Below, piece after piece: positions 1 through 7,064 of a stretch of 21,863 nt of DNA. The notes below the pieces were generated by a model that saw only the letters and a list, made by a program, of their open reading frames with translations, was not told the origin of the DNA and searched no databases. The stretch's first letter is position 1. The number at the start of each line of letters is the position of its first letter. The translations under genes were made by a program, and so were the position numbers. The stretch comes from a virus. Location: the IMG/VR virus record IMGVR_UViG_3300042390_000049, positions 1 through 21,863 of that record, one strand, 5' to 3'.

Positions 1-423
1 GTTAAGTTTCAAGCAGCAGACACTTACGAATCAGTTTGGTATGATGTTACTGCAAGTTTTGAATTTTTTAATGAAACTTCCACACAGTATTTTAACATTG
101 TGGGCTTTTACAACTTGATCCGAGCTGGATTTAACAACAGCCAAGGATTTGGTGCATCTGCTACAGCAACAGTAGTAGATGGAGTAGTCACAGGTATTAC
201 TGCAAACAATAATGGTCAGGGCTATGTGGCACCACCTAAGATTCAAATTTTAGGCAACGGATCAGGTGCAGAAGCCATTGTGACTTCAGTAGGGAATGGA
301 CAGATTGGTGCAATTACTGTCACAAATGGTGGATCGGGATATTTGCCGTTGCAATACCAAGGCACCATAGCAGCCACGGTATTGATCACAACTGGTTACA
401 TTACCAACCTCCAATATCGTTGA
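1..423 (+). CDS. Virion structural protein, C-terminal part (5' end outside window)
   Basis: The reading frame is open from base 1 to the TGA at 421-423, giving about 140 residues, so the gene starts upstream of the window. The visible part has two glycine-rich repeats of the type GxGY..PP.I...G.GA.A...V.NG.IGAITV followed by GGSGY. T4-like phages of aquatic bacteria carry such repeats in tail, neck or baseplate proteins. The role as a virion protein is inferred from this composition; the exact component cannot be named. It is followed after 31 bases by the primase gene on the same strand. An in-frame GTG at 100 is not a credible start because the frame stays open upstream with similar composition. 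Confidence 0.6.
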   Translation, partial: VKFQAADTYESVWYDVTASFEFFNETSTQYFNIVGFYNLIRAGFNNSQGFGASATATVVDGVVTGITANNNGQGYVAPPKIQILGNGSGAEAIVTSVGNGQIGAITVTNGGSGYLPLQYQGTIAATVLITTGYITNLQYR

Positions 424-454
424 TTTAGTCCGGCTAATCTGCTATACTGTATAG

Positions 455-1441
455 ATGCTTGACATCCTTGCGTATCTACCTGCAAAAAGAAAACCCACAC
501 CAAGTGGTTGGTTGAGTTTCAATGCGGTTTGTTGCCAGCACAACGGCAGCACAAAAGACACACGAGGTCGCGGTGGACTCAAAGCGTCTGATCAGGGCTG
601 GAGCTATCACTGCTTCAATTGTGCCTACACAGCCAGTTTTATCATGGGTCGTACCATAAGTGTTAAAGCTCGCAGGCTGTTGGGCTGGATGGGTGTACCA
701 GATAACGAAATTGAAATGCTCAATCTCGAAAGTCTGCGGCATCGTAGCATACATGGTATATTGGAAGATCGGCAACAGGCATGGAATCAATTGGCCGGCA
801 TTGCATTTGAAGAACGAGACCTGCCACCTTTTGCTGAGCTACTAACACCTGAACACCCGATGCATTGGGACTATGTGCAGGGCAGACATGTGCCTGCGGA
901 CTTTCCCATGATGGTGCAGACACAAAATGATGGTGTTCATTGGACACGTCCGCATGTGGTCATACCATTCACATACGAAAACAAAATTGTAGGATACACC
1001 TGCAGATTTTTAGATAACCGTCAGCCCAAGTTCATTTCAGACAGCCAGCCAGGCTATGTGTTTGGCACAGACTTACAGCATAAAGACTGGACCAATGTAG
1101 TAGTGACAGAAGGCATATTTGATGCATTGAGTATTGGTGGTGTGGCTGTCATGCACAACACCATAAGTGATGCACAGGCTCGACTGATACGCAACCTGGG
1201 ACGAGAAACAACTGTGGTGCCCGACCAAGATCAAGCAGGCGTAGAACTGATTGATCGTGCTGTGGAACTGGGATGGGCGGTAAGTATACCCGAGTGGCCA
1301 GAAGGTTGTAAAGATGTCAATGATGCTGTGATTGTGCTAGGGCGTGTTGGTACCCTGCTAACTATAATGGCAGCCAGAGAAACCAGTAAAATCAAAATAG
1401 AACTAAGGAAGAAACAACTTGTTAAAAGAATACGGACTTGA
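455..1441 (+). CDS. 61: DNA primase, T4 gp61-like (zinc-binding plus TOPRIM)
   Basis: This 328-residue protein has the layout of a T4 gp61/DnaG-type primase, which makes RNA primers for lagging-strand synthesis with the replicative helicase. A zinc-ribbon-like site is visible at Cys26/Cys27-His29 and Cys53-x2-Cys56. A TOPRIM domain follows, with the conserved Glu in VVVTEGIFDAL (about 216-225) and an acidic PDQDQAG motif (about 256-262) that would bind metal. The length is close to T4 gp61 (342 aa). The ATG at 455 has no strong Shine-Dalgarno sequence. The end overlaps the helicase start by 23 bases, so the two subunits of the primosome are probably translationally coupled. The assignment is confident; the gene number is by analogy to T4. 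Confidence 0.85.
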   Translation: MLDILAYLPAKRKPTPSGWLSFNAVCCQHNGSTKDTRGRGGLKASDQGWSYHCFNCAYTASFIMGRTISVKARRLLGWMGVPDNEIEMLNLESLRHRSIHGILEDRQQAWNQLAGIAFEERDLPPFAELLTPEHPMHWDYVQGRHVPADFPMMVQTQNDGVHWTRPHVVIPFTYENKIVGYTCRFLDNRQPKFISDSQPGYVFGTDLQHKDWTNVVVTEGIFDALSIGGVAVMHNTISDAQARLIRNLGRETTVVPDQDQAGVELIDRAVELGWAVSIPEWPEGCKDVNDAVIVLGRVGTLLTIMAARETSKIKIELRKKQLVKRIRT

Positions 1442-2861
1442 CGTTCAGCGACTATTTCTAGAAATGATGTTGGAGGACGCACAGAGCTATGTGCGTGTTC
1501 AAAACATCTACAACCCGCAGAACTTTGACAAGAGTTTGAGGCCAGCGGCTGAGTTTATTAAAGAACACTCAGACAAACACAAGACCCTGCCGGACCGCAC
1601 TCAAATCTCAGCCACCACTGGCGTTAAATTGCAATCAGTGCCAGACTTGAATGAAGGACACTTTGACTGGTTCATGGGCGAGTTTGAAGCATTTACTCGC
1701 CGCCAAGAACTAGAACGAGCTATTTTAAAAGCCGCGGACTTGTTGGAAAAAGGTGAATATGATCCTGTTGAAAAGCTGATCAAAGATGCAGTACAGATAT
1801 CGCTCACTAAGGACATGGGCACAGACTACTTTGCTGATCCTCGTGCTAGACTGTTACGCATCAAGGACAAGAACGGACAGATTAAAACTGGTTGGGAAAC
1901 TGTGGACAAGAAGCTGTTCGGTGGTATGAATCGCGGAGAGCTCAATATCTTTGCAGGTGGAAGTGGTGCAGGTAAAAGCTTGTTCCTAGCCAACTTAGGT
2001 GTTAACTGGGTATTACAGGGTCTTAATGTGGTCTATGTTACACTGGAGTTGTCAGAAGAGCTGGTCAGTATGCGTGTAGACTCAATGGTCACAGAAATCC
2101 CTGCTAGAGAAGTGTTTAGACAAATTGATGAAGTAGAAATGCGAGTGCGGGTCACAGGCAAAAAAGCAGGATCCTATCAGGTCAAATATATGCCTAGTGG
2201 TAAGACTGCCAACGATCTACGCAGTTATCTCAAAGAGTATGAAATCAAACTGGGTCGTAAGGTTGATATTTTGCTAGTGGACTACCTAGACTTGTTAATG
2301 CCGATCAGCAAAAAGATCTCAGCAGAAAACTTGTTTATCAAGGACAAGTATGTGTCAGAAGAGCTTAGAAACCTAGCTGTAGAAAAGAACTGTGTGTTAG
2401 TAACTGCGGCACAGCTGAACCGCGGTGCGGTTGAAGAAGTTGAGTTTGATCATAGCCATATTTCAGGTGGATTATCAAAGATTCAAACAGCAGATAACGT
2501 GTTTGGTATCTTTACATCAAGAGCCATGCGTGAGCGCGGCAAGTATCAGATACAGTTAATGAAGACACGTTCATCAAGCGGTGTAGGACAAAAGATTGAT
2601 CTGGACTTTGATCTGGACACACTACGCATTACAGACCCTGGCGAAGAAGATCAAGGACACGCACCTACAACCAAGGGCAGCTCAATACTGCAAAATCTAC
2701 AGCGTACCAGCACAACTGCTTCAGAACCCTGGGAACGAGCACAGCCTAAAAATGGCATTGATCCCCTAACAGGACAGCCAGCGCCCAAAAGCTCTGCACA
2801 GGTAGAATCATCAAAACTGCGACAGCTGATTAATAATCTAGGGCAAAATGACGACGTGTAA
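1419..2861 (+). CDS. 41: Replicative DNA helicase, T4 gp41-like (DnaB family)
   Basis: This 480-residue protein is a RecA-fold, DnaB-family hexameric helicase that unwinds the fork and recruits the primase. Visible motifs are Walker A GGSGAGKS (about 180-187), a Walker B strand DILLVDYLDL (about 283-292), VTAAQLNRGA (about 328-337) and a late motif around HISGGLSKIQTADN (about 347-360). The N-terminal 130 residues form the usual helical domain. The C-terminal tail after about 410 is Ser/Thr/Pro/Gln-rich and probably flexible. The start is a TTG with AAGGAAG at 1404-1410 placed 8 bases upstream, inside the primase gene; the next candidate is an ATG at 1464. T4 gp41 is 475 aa, which supports the upstream start. 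Confidence 0.9.
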   Translation: MLKEYGLDVQRLFLEMMLEDAQSYVRVQNIYNPQNFDKSLRPAAEFIKEHSDKHKTLPDRTQISATTGVKLQSVPDLNEGHFDWFMGEFEAFTRRQELERAILKAADLLEKGEYDPVEKLIKDAVQISLTKDMGTDYFADPRARLLRIKDKNGQIKTGWETVDKKLFGGMNRGELNIFAGGSGAGKSLFLANLGVNWVLQGLNVVYVTLELSEELVSMRVDSMVTEIPAREVFRQIDEVEMRVRVTGKKAGSYQVKYMPSGKTANDLRSYLKEYEIKLGRKVDILLVDYLDLLMPISKKISAENLFIKDKYVSEELRNLAVEKNCVLVTAAQLNRGAVEEVEFDHSHISGGLSKIQTADNVFGIFTSRAMRERGKYQIQLMKTRSSSGVGQKIDLDFDLDTLRITDPGEEDQGHAPTTKGSSILQNLQRTSTTASEPWERAQPKNGIDPLTGQPAPKSSAQVESSKLRQLINNLGQNDDV

Positions 2862-2917
2862 TCAAATTTTAACAGATAAAATGATAAGTACCTATATAAC
2901 CCCGACCTTAGCCAGCC

Positions 2918-3343
2918 ATGTTGTACAGAATAGAAAACACACAAGACCCCCTATTTGACCTAGTCAAAGACGATCCAGTACGTCCAGCAATACCTCGAGA
3001 TCTACGCACACACGAGTATGCAGATACCTTTGTGCTGTTAGATGGCACAAGACCTAGAGCAGTGACCTGTGTGGCCTATCTAGATCAAGTGCCACGCACA
3101 GAACGTGAACTGGGCATACATGGCCGTCAAGTGGCAGCTTTTTACACCATATGGAGTTATGATGCAGGTGCAGGACGTGAACTGATACAACAGGCACAGT
3201 TATGGATCAAACAGAATCATAACTCTATAACCAGATACGTAACGCTGAGTCCCAAAACAGAAATGGCTCGCAGATTCCATCATAAAAACGGTGCAGTCAC
3301 ACTCAGTGACAACGATGACACCGTAAACTACGAATATAGATAA
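2918..3343 (+). CDS. GNAT-fold acetyltransferase-like protein
   Basis: This 141-residue protein resembles a GNAT N-acetyltransferase in order of elements. A strand AVTCVAYLD (about 49-57) precedes a strand AAFYTIWSY. Next comes DAGAGRELI leading into a long helix, at the position where GNAT proteins bind the acetyl-CoA pyrophosphate. The end LSPKTEMARRFHHKNGAV matches the usual '...A..fY.k.GF' segment. The pyrophosphate loop is not canonical (no clear RxxGxG), so activity is uncertain and the substrate unknown. The gene follows the helicase after 56 bases. The start has no obvious Shine-Dalgarno sequence. The fold call is inferred from pattern only. Confidence 0.5.
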   Translation: MLYRIENTQDPLFDLVKDDPVRPAIPRDLRTHEYADTFVLLDGTRPRAVTCVAYLDQVPRTERELGIHGRQVAAFYTIWSYDAGAGRELIQQAQLWIKQNHNSITRYVTLSPKTEMARRFHHKNGAVTLSDNDDTVNYEYR

Positions 3344-3346
3344 CAT

Positions 3347-3368
3347 CGCGAAGCGCAAAAAATTCGCG
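3347..3368. repeat. Inverted repeat CGCGAA/TTCGCG with an A-rich loop
   Basis: CGCGAA at 3347-3352 pairs perfectly with TTCGCG at 3363-3368. The loop is GCGCAAAAAA. It directly follows the stop codon of the 2918-3343 gene, so it may be a transcript-end or processing hairpin. The loop shares GCGCAAAAAATT with two later sites at 4308 and 4396. Confidence 0.5.
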
Positions 3369-3443
3369 ACAGCGCAAGCGGTAAAGCGGTTTTAGGGTCA
3401 GTAATATACGCATATTTCAAAATAGTTCTAGCCAAAATAAATA

Positions 3444-3464
3444 ATCATACTAGGAGAGTATGAT
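3444..3464 (+). promoter_or_regulatory. Ribosome-binding site presented in a hairpin loop
   Basis: ATCATACT (3444-3451) and AGTATGAT (3457-3464) form a perfect 8-bp stem whose whole 5-base loop is AGGAG, the Shine-Dalgarno sequence. The stem ends immediately before the ATG at 3465. This geometry would either display or hide the ribosome-binding site, so it is a candidate translational control element. Confidence 0.7.
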
Positions 3465-3887
3465 ATGGAATTAATGGTTCGCGAATTCACACGTATACTC
3501 ACAGACACTAATGAACTAATGGGCTGGGCAATACCTGAATATGTTATAGCATACGAAAGCCGTATATTTGCCAGCAAAGTAGAACAGCCTAACTGGCAAC
3601 CTGAACCTAGCTATGCAGAACGCTATCTAAGCATACGCACCAGTGAGCAAGCACTGAATTTGGCCAACACCTGTTGGTTTACACGATCAATATTTCCTGA
3701 ACTGGGCTCAAGAAAAGGCATTAACGAAAGCTACTATGTACAACTAGGTCAAAGCTGTTATGATCGTGCGCTACGTGATCAAGAATCACCAACTGTGGAA
3801 ATCATGCGTGATCACTTTGAATTTCTAGCTGAAACTGCATATACTGCCATACGCCACTATGGCAAGTTTAGATCAATGTGGGAATAA
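3465..3887 (+). CDS. Conserved-looking phage protein of unknown function
   Basis: This 140-residue protein is not recognised. It is acidic to neutral with many aromatic residues and no membrane segment or obvious motif. The start is well supported by AGGAG eight bases upstream of the ATG, within an 8-bp hairpin. Isoleucine is encoded by AUA in 7 of 9 positions, which contrasts strongly with the minus-strand block that follows and matches the tRNA with a CAU anticodon at 7695-7772. The end overlaps the next reading frame by 10 bases. Confidence 0.75.
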   Translation: MELMVREFTRILTDTNELMGWAIPEYVIAYESRIFASKVEQPNWQPEPSYAERYLSIRTSEQALNLANTCWFTRSIFPELGSRKGINESYYVQLGQSCYDRALRDQESPTVEIMRDHFEFLAETAYTAIRHYGKFRSMWE

Positions 3888-4093
3888 GACTAAAAACACT
3901 GACACAAACAGCCACAGGATATACATGTGAGCTTGAAGGTGCCATGGGCTGTATACTGGTACAAGATTTGGTTTGGATGGAAGATCGTGAAGATCTAAAG
4001 GATATACTGTACAGTCAAGCGTGGGCAGTGTTACAGGGCAGTTTTCACTGCTGTCTTAGCCTTCCGGGCAAGGTACAACTGTTGACCCAGTAA
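3878..4093 (+). CDS. Small unknown protein, GTG start (tentative)
   Basis: This frame of 71 residues begins with a GTG that overlaps the last codons of the upstream gene. No good Shine-Dalgarno sequence precedes it, so the start is weak. The content looks protein-like (GYTCELEGAMGC, then an acidic segment WMEDREDLKD) and its codon use matches the genes to the left. It is the last plus-strand gene before the convergent gap. A minus-strand frame at 4031-4261 overlaps it and looks less likely. Function unknown. Confidence 0.45.
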   Translation: MGIRLKTLTQTATGYTCELEGAMGCILVQDLVWMEDREDLKDILYSQAWAVLQGSFHCCLSLPGKVQLLTQ

Positions 4094-4272
4094 CAACCAT
4101 GGTGACAAGTGTGCTAGACTCATTAGAATCCACATTATGAGCATGGTATCTATATGAGCTGTGCTAGTGCATACAGAATGTGTCTCATGATATTGATAAA
4201 CAGCCATAATGGCAAATATAGGTGTGGGGAATAGATTAAAAAACTGATAAATTCTGTACATGCTGTATTTAA

Positions 4273-4408
4273 GCCCGAAATGGGTCTACAGCCCAAAAAA
4301 AATAGCCGCGCAAAAAATTTTACAAGCTACTAAATGCTGAGGCCGGGGTTGTTTTTACAGTGCCCAAATGGGTCCTGCACTCTAAAAAAAATTCTGCGCA
4401 AAAAATTT
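4273..4408 (+). repeat. Two diverged copies of an A-rich module
   Basis: Copy A (4273-4320) and copy B (4362-4408) share the same order: CCC, an A-rich spacer, GGGTC, eight A residues, then GCGCAAAAAATTT (4308-4320 and 4396-4408). The 5' part of each can fold as CCC-loop-GGG. The core GCGCAAAAAATT also occurs at 3353-3364. The role is unknown. Confidence 0.6.
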
Positions 4409-4536
4409 AGGTGGAGTACTTTTCTTTTCAAGGTGGTGATTTAGCACCACTAAGCTGTAATAAGTTAGTATTAATAATAATAATATAAAGCCCCGACCCC
4501 TCTCATCTATCGCCCCGACCACCGAACCCCTCAGCC

Positions 4537-4583
4537 AAAAAAAAATCCTAACCTACCGGGAGCGAATCGGATCAGTTAGGATT
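4537..4583 (-). terminator. Rho-independent terminator closing the minus-strand block
   Basis: AATCCTAAC (4544-4552) and GTTAGGATT (4575-4583) are a perfect 9-bp inverted repeat. Read on the minus strand the second arm runs into nine T residues (A9 at 4537-4545 on the plus strand). The 22-base loop contains one copy of the CCGGGAGCGAATCGGA repeat. It lies downstream of the AAA+ gene and would stop transcription before the plus-strand genes. Confidence 0.8.
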
Positions 4584-4647
4584 CAAAACACCCCTGAGGA
4601 TGTTTATAGGGTTAGCCTGCTAAATACTTTGCCGGGAGCGAATCGGA
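4556..4647. repeat. 16-bp direct repeat CCGGGAGCGAATCGGA, two copies
   Basis: Identical 16-mers lie at 4556-4571 and 4632-4647, 76 bases apart. The first copy is the loop of the terminator hairpin and the second stands between it and the 4660-4680 hairpin. No coding function is apparent. Confidence 0.75.
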
Positions 4648-4659
4648 CTTACAGAGTAC

Positions 4660-4680
4660 TAACAGGGCCTAGCCCTGTTA
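4660..4680. repeat. Strong hairpin after the AAA+ gene
   Basis: TAACAGGGC (4660-4668) pairs perfectly with GCCCTGTTA (4672-4680) across a 3-base loop. It begins two bases after the minus-strand stop codon at 4683. There is no T-run, so it is more likely an RNA-stabilising or processing hairpin than a terminator by itself; the true terminator lies about 80 bases further on. Confidence 0.65.
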
Positions 4681-4682
4681 CG

Positions 4683-5594
4683 TTATGCTCTACGCATACA
4701 CGTAACCTCTGCAACAGCACGCCAATTGCTAGGCATGCTCTTCTTCAAGTCTGCTATTTTTAGTACTGTACGCAATGACAGTTCACGCAGCTTCTTCTTG
4801 TTGTCATCCACAAAGTCAATCAACACTTCCTTCTCAAGGTCCGTGAACTCGTAGTCGTCCAGCATGCCGCACTCAGTAACCACTTGCTTGATGCGCAAGA
4901 TCTTCTCACGCTCTGTGTCAATGGTCAAGTCCAAGTAGTGGCAACGGCTCTCAAGTGCTTCCAAGTGATCACGTAGCTTCTTGCTCTTGACATTGTCAAA
5001 CTTGATGTTGGTGATGAAGATTGCACCGCCCTGGAACTCGAATGAGTTGGGCACACCTTCTGAACGCAGGAGTCTGCTGTCTGTGTTCCAGTGGATTGTA
5101 CGCTTCTTACTGCTGTCCAGTGCTGCCTTGAGAATGTTCAAGCTCAGGTCATCTAACAGTACTGAGTCACAGTCATCAAACACTAGAATACACTTCTTGT
5201 CTGAGAACTCGTAGAGCTTCTTGTACAAGCCAATGGCACTCATAGCACCCTTGACCACTTCGTACTTTTTCAGCTTTGAGTCGTTGGCAACGTTAGCAAA
5301 CACATCGTGACGGCTCAATACAGCTTCTACACCAAAGCTCTTGCCTACGCCTGGGGGACCTGTTACGATCATAGCACGTACATCACCCTTCTTGACAGCA
5401 CGGGTCATGTCGTCCAGGATAGTAAAGCGGCTACGCAGACGCTCCATGATCTCTTCATCTGTTACACCTTTGAGCTCACGCTCTTTGGCCTTGATTGCAT
5501 CAGTGTCAATGCCAAAACTGACAACTGATTCCTTGCTGGCTTTCTTCATGTTAGAAACCGTCTCCAAATTTAGTACTTTATAGCCTTTAGTCAT
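4683..5594 (-). CDS. AAA+ ATPase of unknown role
   Basis: This 303-residue protein is an AAA+ P-loop ATPase. It has Walker A GPPGVGKS (about 79-86), a Walker B strand ILVFDDCDS (about 136-144) and an asparagine-bearing sensor-1 strand in GAIFITNIKF. It does not look like the T4 clamp loader gp44 or the helicase, so its substrate is unknown; a role in phage DNA metabolism or assembly is a guess. The ATG at 5594 is chosen because GGAGCGAG precedes it closely; an in-frame TTG at 5606 lacks a ribosome site. Only 1 of 17 isoleucine codons is AUA. It is the last gene of the minus-strand block and has its own promoter at 5627-5655. Confidence 0.85.
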   Translation of the reverse strand: MTKGYKVLNLETVSNMKKASKESVVSFGIDTDAIKAKERELKGVTDEEIMERLRSRFTILDDMTRAVKKGDVRAMIVTGPPGVGKSFGVEAVLSRHDVFANVANDSKLKKYEVVKGAMSAIGLYKKLYEFSDKKCILVFDDCDSVLLDDLSLNILKAALDSSKKRTIHWNTDSRLLRSEGVPNSFEFQGGAIFITNIKFDNVKSKKLRDHLEALESRCHYLDLTIDTEREKILRIKQVVTECGMLDDYEFTDLEKEVLIDFVDDNKKKLRELSLRTVLKIADLKKSMPSNWRAVAEVTCMRRA

Positions 5595-5626
5595 TGCTCG
5601 CTCCAATGTTGTTTAAGTAAGTGTAT

Positions 5627-5655
5627 ATTATACTATCAAGCGTACTCGTTGTCAT
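5627..5655 (-). promoter_or_regulatory. Sigma70-type promoter for the AAA+ ATPase gene
   Basis: TATAAT at 5632-5627 lies exactly 17 bases from ATGACA at 5655-5650. The -35 box falls inside the last codons of the upstream gene (Asp-Asp). This is the weakest -35 box of the series. Confidence 0.65.
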
Positions 5656-5929
5656 CCACTTTGGTTAACATGTTAGCAGGCACCCGCCACAAGCCACCTA
5701 AGGTCTTAACAGTAACGTATTTGATAGCAATCTTGGTCACAAAGCCAGTCATGTTCTGTCCAGTCTTAGTGCTGGTAAAGTTCACGTTATCACCTAGTGC
5801 CAAACTGGCTTTGGTCAGTTTGGCTAAGGTTGCACGTTTCCATTTGACTGCATCAATGATGGCTGTCAGCTCTGTGTTAGACAAGTCACTAAACATGATT
5901 GCCTGGTTGATCTCTTGTACTGTACGCAT
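5636..5929 (-). CDS. Small protein with SH3-like barrel
   Basis: This 97-residue protein has a helical N-terminus (TVQEINQAIMFSDLSNTELT). The C-terminal half has the pattern GDNVNF....G..MTGFVTKI..KYVTVKTLGG.WRVPANML, typical of a KOW/SH3-like beta barrel that often binds RNA or protein. The function is not known. AGGAGCGACC precedes the ATG by a normal distance. A perfect promoter lies at 5960-5988. The gene's 3' end contains the -35 box of the AAA+ gene promoter. Confidence 0.75.
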   Translation of the reverse strand: MRTVQEINQAIMFSDLSNTELTAIIDAVKWKRATLAKLTKASLALGDNVNFTSTKTGQNMTGFVTKIAIKYVTVKTLGGLWRVPANMLTKVDDNEYA

Positions 5930-5959
5930 AGGTCGCTCCTGTGTGTTGTTTAAGTCTTA

Positions 5960-5988
5960 ATTATAACAGCTTTAGCACCAGCTGTCAA
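5960..5988 (-). promoter_or_regulatory. Sigma70-type promoter for the 5636-5929 gene
   Basis: TTGACA at 5988-5983 and TATAAT at 5965-5960 are separated by 17 bases; both hexamers are perfect. The -35 box encodes Val-Asp in the last codons of the 5972-6355 gene. Confidence 0.9.
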
Positions 5989-6355
5989 CCATTAATACGG
6001 GCTTCTTCATAACCCGTTTTACAAAGTCCTCGGGCTCGTCGTCGCAACGTACCATCATAAAGCCCATGCTCTCTACAAGGTCTACCTCGCAGATCTGCAG
6101 GTCCAGAGCAGCCGCCTCAAAGGCAATGTTCATCTTAGTTAGGGCATACTTAACGCCTGCTTCAAAGGCCGCATACTCGCCATTGCCTACATCTTCAAAG
6201 TCAAACTCGGACTCCATAATGTGTGCGTACTCTTGTCCATCTGCTACGATGAACTTGCCGATCTTCTTCCAGTTGCTCTGCTTCTCACTGTCAAAGTGGT
6301 CACAGCACTCGTTAATGTCAAAGCTGGCAAACTTGTCATAATTTACTTTAGTCAT
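5972..6355 (-). CDS. Acidic protein of unknown function
   Basis: This 127-residue acidic protein has no motif that I recognise. It has scattered cysteines (NECCDHF near 15-21, ICEVD, VRCDD and a C-terminal WC) that do not form an obvious zinc site. The central part EYAAFEAGVKYALTKMNIAFEAA looks helical. GGGAGCGAGA gives a strong ribosome site for the ATG at 6355. It is a single-gene unit with the promoter at 6387-6415. Its last codons (Val-Asp-Ser) carry the -35 box of the next promoter downstream. Confidence 0.75.
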   Translation of the reverse strand: MTKVNYDKFASFDINECCDHFDSEKQSNWKKIGKFIVADGQEYAHIMESEFDFEDVGNGEYAAFEAGVKYALTKMNIAFEAAALDLQICEVDLVESMGFMMVRCDDEPEDFVKRVMKKPVLMVDSWC

Positions 6356-6386
6356 TTCTCGCTCCCTTTTGTGTTAATATGTATGT

Positions 6387-6425
6387 ATTATAGCACCAAA
6401 TAATAACCCTGTCAACCGATGGGTT
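6387..6425 (-). promoter_or_regulatory. Promoter with -35 inside an inverted repeat
   Basis: TTGACA (6415-6410), 17-base spacer and TATAAT (6392-6387) drive the 5972-6355 gene. AACCC (6405-6409) and GGGTT (6421-6425) flank the -35 box. The repeat starts at the stop codon of the upstream gene, so on the minus-strand RNA it could also act as a small transcript-end hairpin. Confidence 0.9.
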
Positions 6426-6648
6426 ATAGCCACTGTTTATAGTCACCATGCTCTTCGTTGTCGTCGTAGCCTGCGTTATAGGCTTCTACTTCGTCAGGTG
6501 TCATGTCTTTGTATGTGACACGCGGTGAGCTACCAGTGTCGCCCATGTAATAGTGTGGCGTACGACCTCTGCGGTAGTAGCTGTCTGCCATGCCGCGATC
6601 ATATGGGCCACCGTGGCGGGTATCAATAACAATGTGTTCTCTATACAT
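6424..6648 (-). CDS. Tyr/Arg/Gly-rich small protein of unknown function
   Basis: This 74-residue protein has a polar N-terminus rich in Tyr, Arg, Gly and His (HGGPYDRGMADSYYRRGRTP) and an acidic C-terminus (YNAGYDDNEEHGDY). The C-terminal MTPDEVEAYNAGYDDN looks helical. It has no membrane segment or catalytic motif. AGGAGCAG supports the ATG at 6648. It forms a single-gene unit with its own promoter (6676-6704). Function unknown. Confidence 0.7.
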   Translation of the reverse strand: MYREHIVIDTRHGGPYDRGMADSYYRRGRTPHYYMGDTGSSPRVTYKDMTPDEVEAYNAGYDDNEEHGDYKQWL

Positions 6649-6675
6649 GTCTGCTCCTTGCTTGTCTATGTGTTA

Positions 6676-6714
6676 ATTATAGCACCAAATAATAACCCAG
6701 TCAACCGTAGGGTT
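6676..6714 (-). promoter_or_regulatory. Promoter with -35 inside an inverted repeat
   Basis: TTGACT (6704-6699), 17-base spacer and TATAAT (6681-6676) lie upstream of the 6424-6648 gene. AACCC (6694-6698) and GGGTT (6710-6714) flank the -35 box; GGGTT overlaps the stop of the upstream gene. Confidence 0.88.
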
Positions 6715-7003
6715 ACCAGGCAAGCTCTTTTGCTGGGTAGCGGATCTTGCCCTCGTACTCCAACTGATCCTTCTCAAACTCTGTGAGGTAGTCGTTGGCT
6801 ACAACTTCCCAGCCCAGGATGTACTCGCGATAGAACTCATTGTCGCACTCGATCTGTGAGCGCAAGGCCATCACAGTCTCTGTGACCTTGTTGACATTGA
6901 TCTTCTTGACCACATAGTCACTGCCACCTTTTGGCTTCCAGTAGGGCTCATCAGCCGTACCGTAGTTCTCGTACACTTGGGTGGTAATCAATAGTTTAGC
7001 CAT
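6713..7003 (-). CDS. Phage protein of unknown function (LLITTQVYENYG type)
   Basis: This 96-residue protein begins MAKLLITTQVYENYG and has WKPKGGSDYVV in the middle. I associate this pattern with a small family often seen in T4-like phages of aquatic bacteria, function unknown. The N-terminus looks like a beta strand, followed by a helical middle (VTETVMALRSQIE) and an acidic C-terminal part. AGGAGCGAACC precedes the ATG at 7003. It has its own promoter (7036-7064). Confidence 0.75.
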   Translation of the reverse strand: MAKLLITTQVYENYGTADEPYWKPKGGSDYVVKKINVNKVTETVMALRSQIECDNEFYREYILGWEVVANDYLTEFEKDQLEYEGKIRYPAKELAW

Positions 7004-7035
7004 TTGGTTCGCTCCTTGTTGCTGTCTATGTGTCT

Positions 7036-7064
7036 ATTATACTGTCTTTGGGCTAGAGTGTCAA
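7036..7064 (-). promoter_or_regulatory. Sigma70-type promoter for the 6713-7003 gene
   Basis: TTGACA (7064-7059), 17-base spacer and TATAAT (7041-7036), all perfect. The TGA stop codon of the upstream gene is part of the -35 box. A short GGCT/AGCC repeat flanks the box. Confidence 0.9.

Larger units (their letters stand above)
4094..4682. other. Convergent non-coding gap between plus- and minus-strand blocks
   Basis: About 590 bases without a convincing gene separate the plus-strand replication genes from the minus-strand early block. It holds two related A-rich modules (4273-4320 and 4362-4408), a 16-bp direct repeat (4556-4571 and 4632-4647), a strong minus-strand terminator (4537-4583) and a 9-bp hairpin next to the AAA+ gene stop (4660-4680). 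The part from 4094 to 4270 shows nothing recognisable. Confidence 0.7.

Noticed and set aside
2882-2891. TGATAAGTAC before the GNAT-like gene and again before the oxygenase gene
   Set aside because: The distance to the start codon differs (27 versus 4 bases), so it is not a consistent promoter element.
4031-4261. Minus-strand frame of 76 codons with hydrophobic stretches
   Set aside because: It overlaps the better-supported 3878-4093 frame, has no ribosome site and lies across the terminator-protected gap.
4660-4680. Hairpin after the AAA+ gene as the main terminator
   Set aside because: No T-run follows it; the A9-backed hairpin at 4537-4583 is the better terminator.
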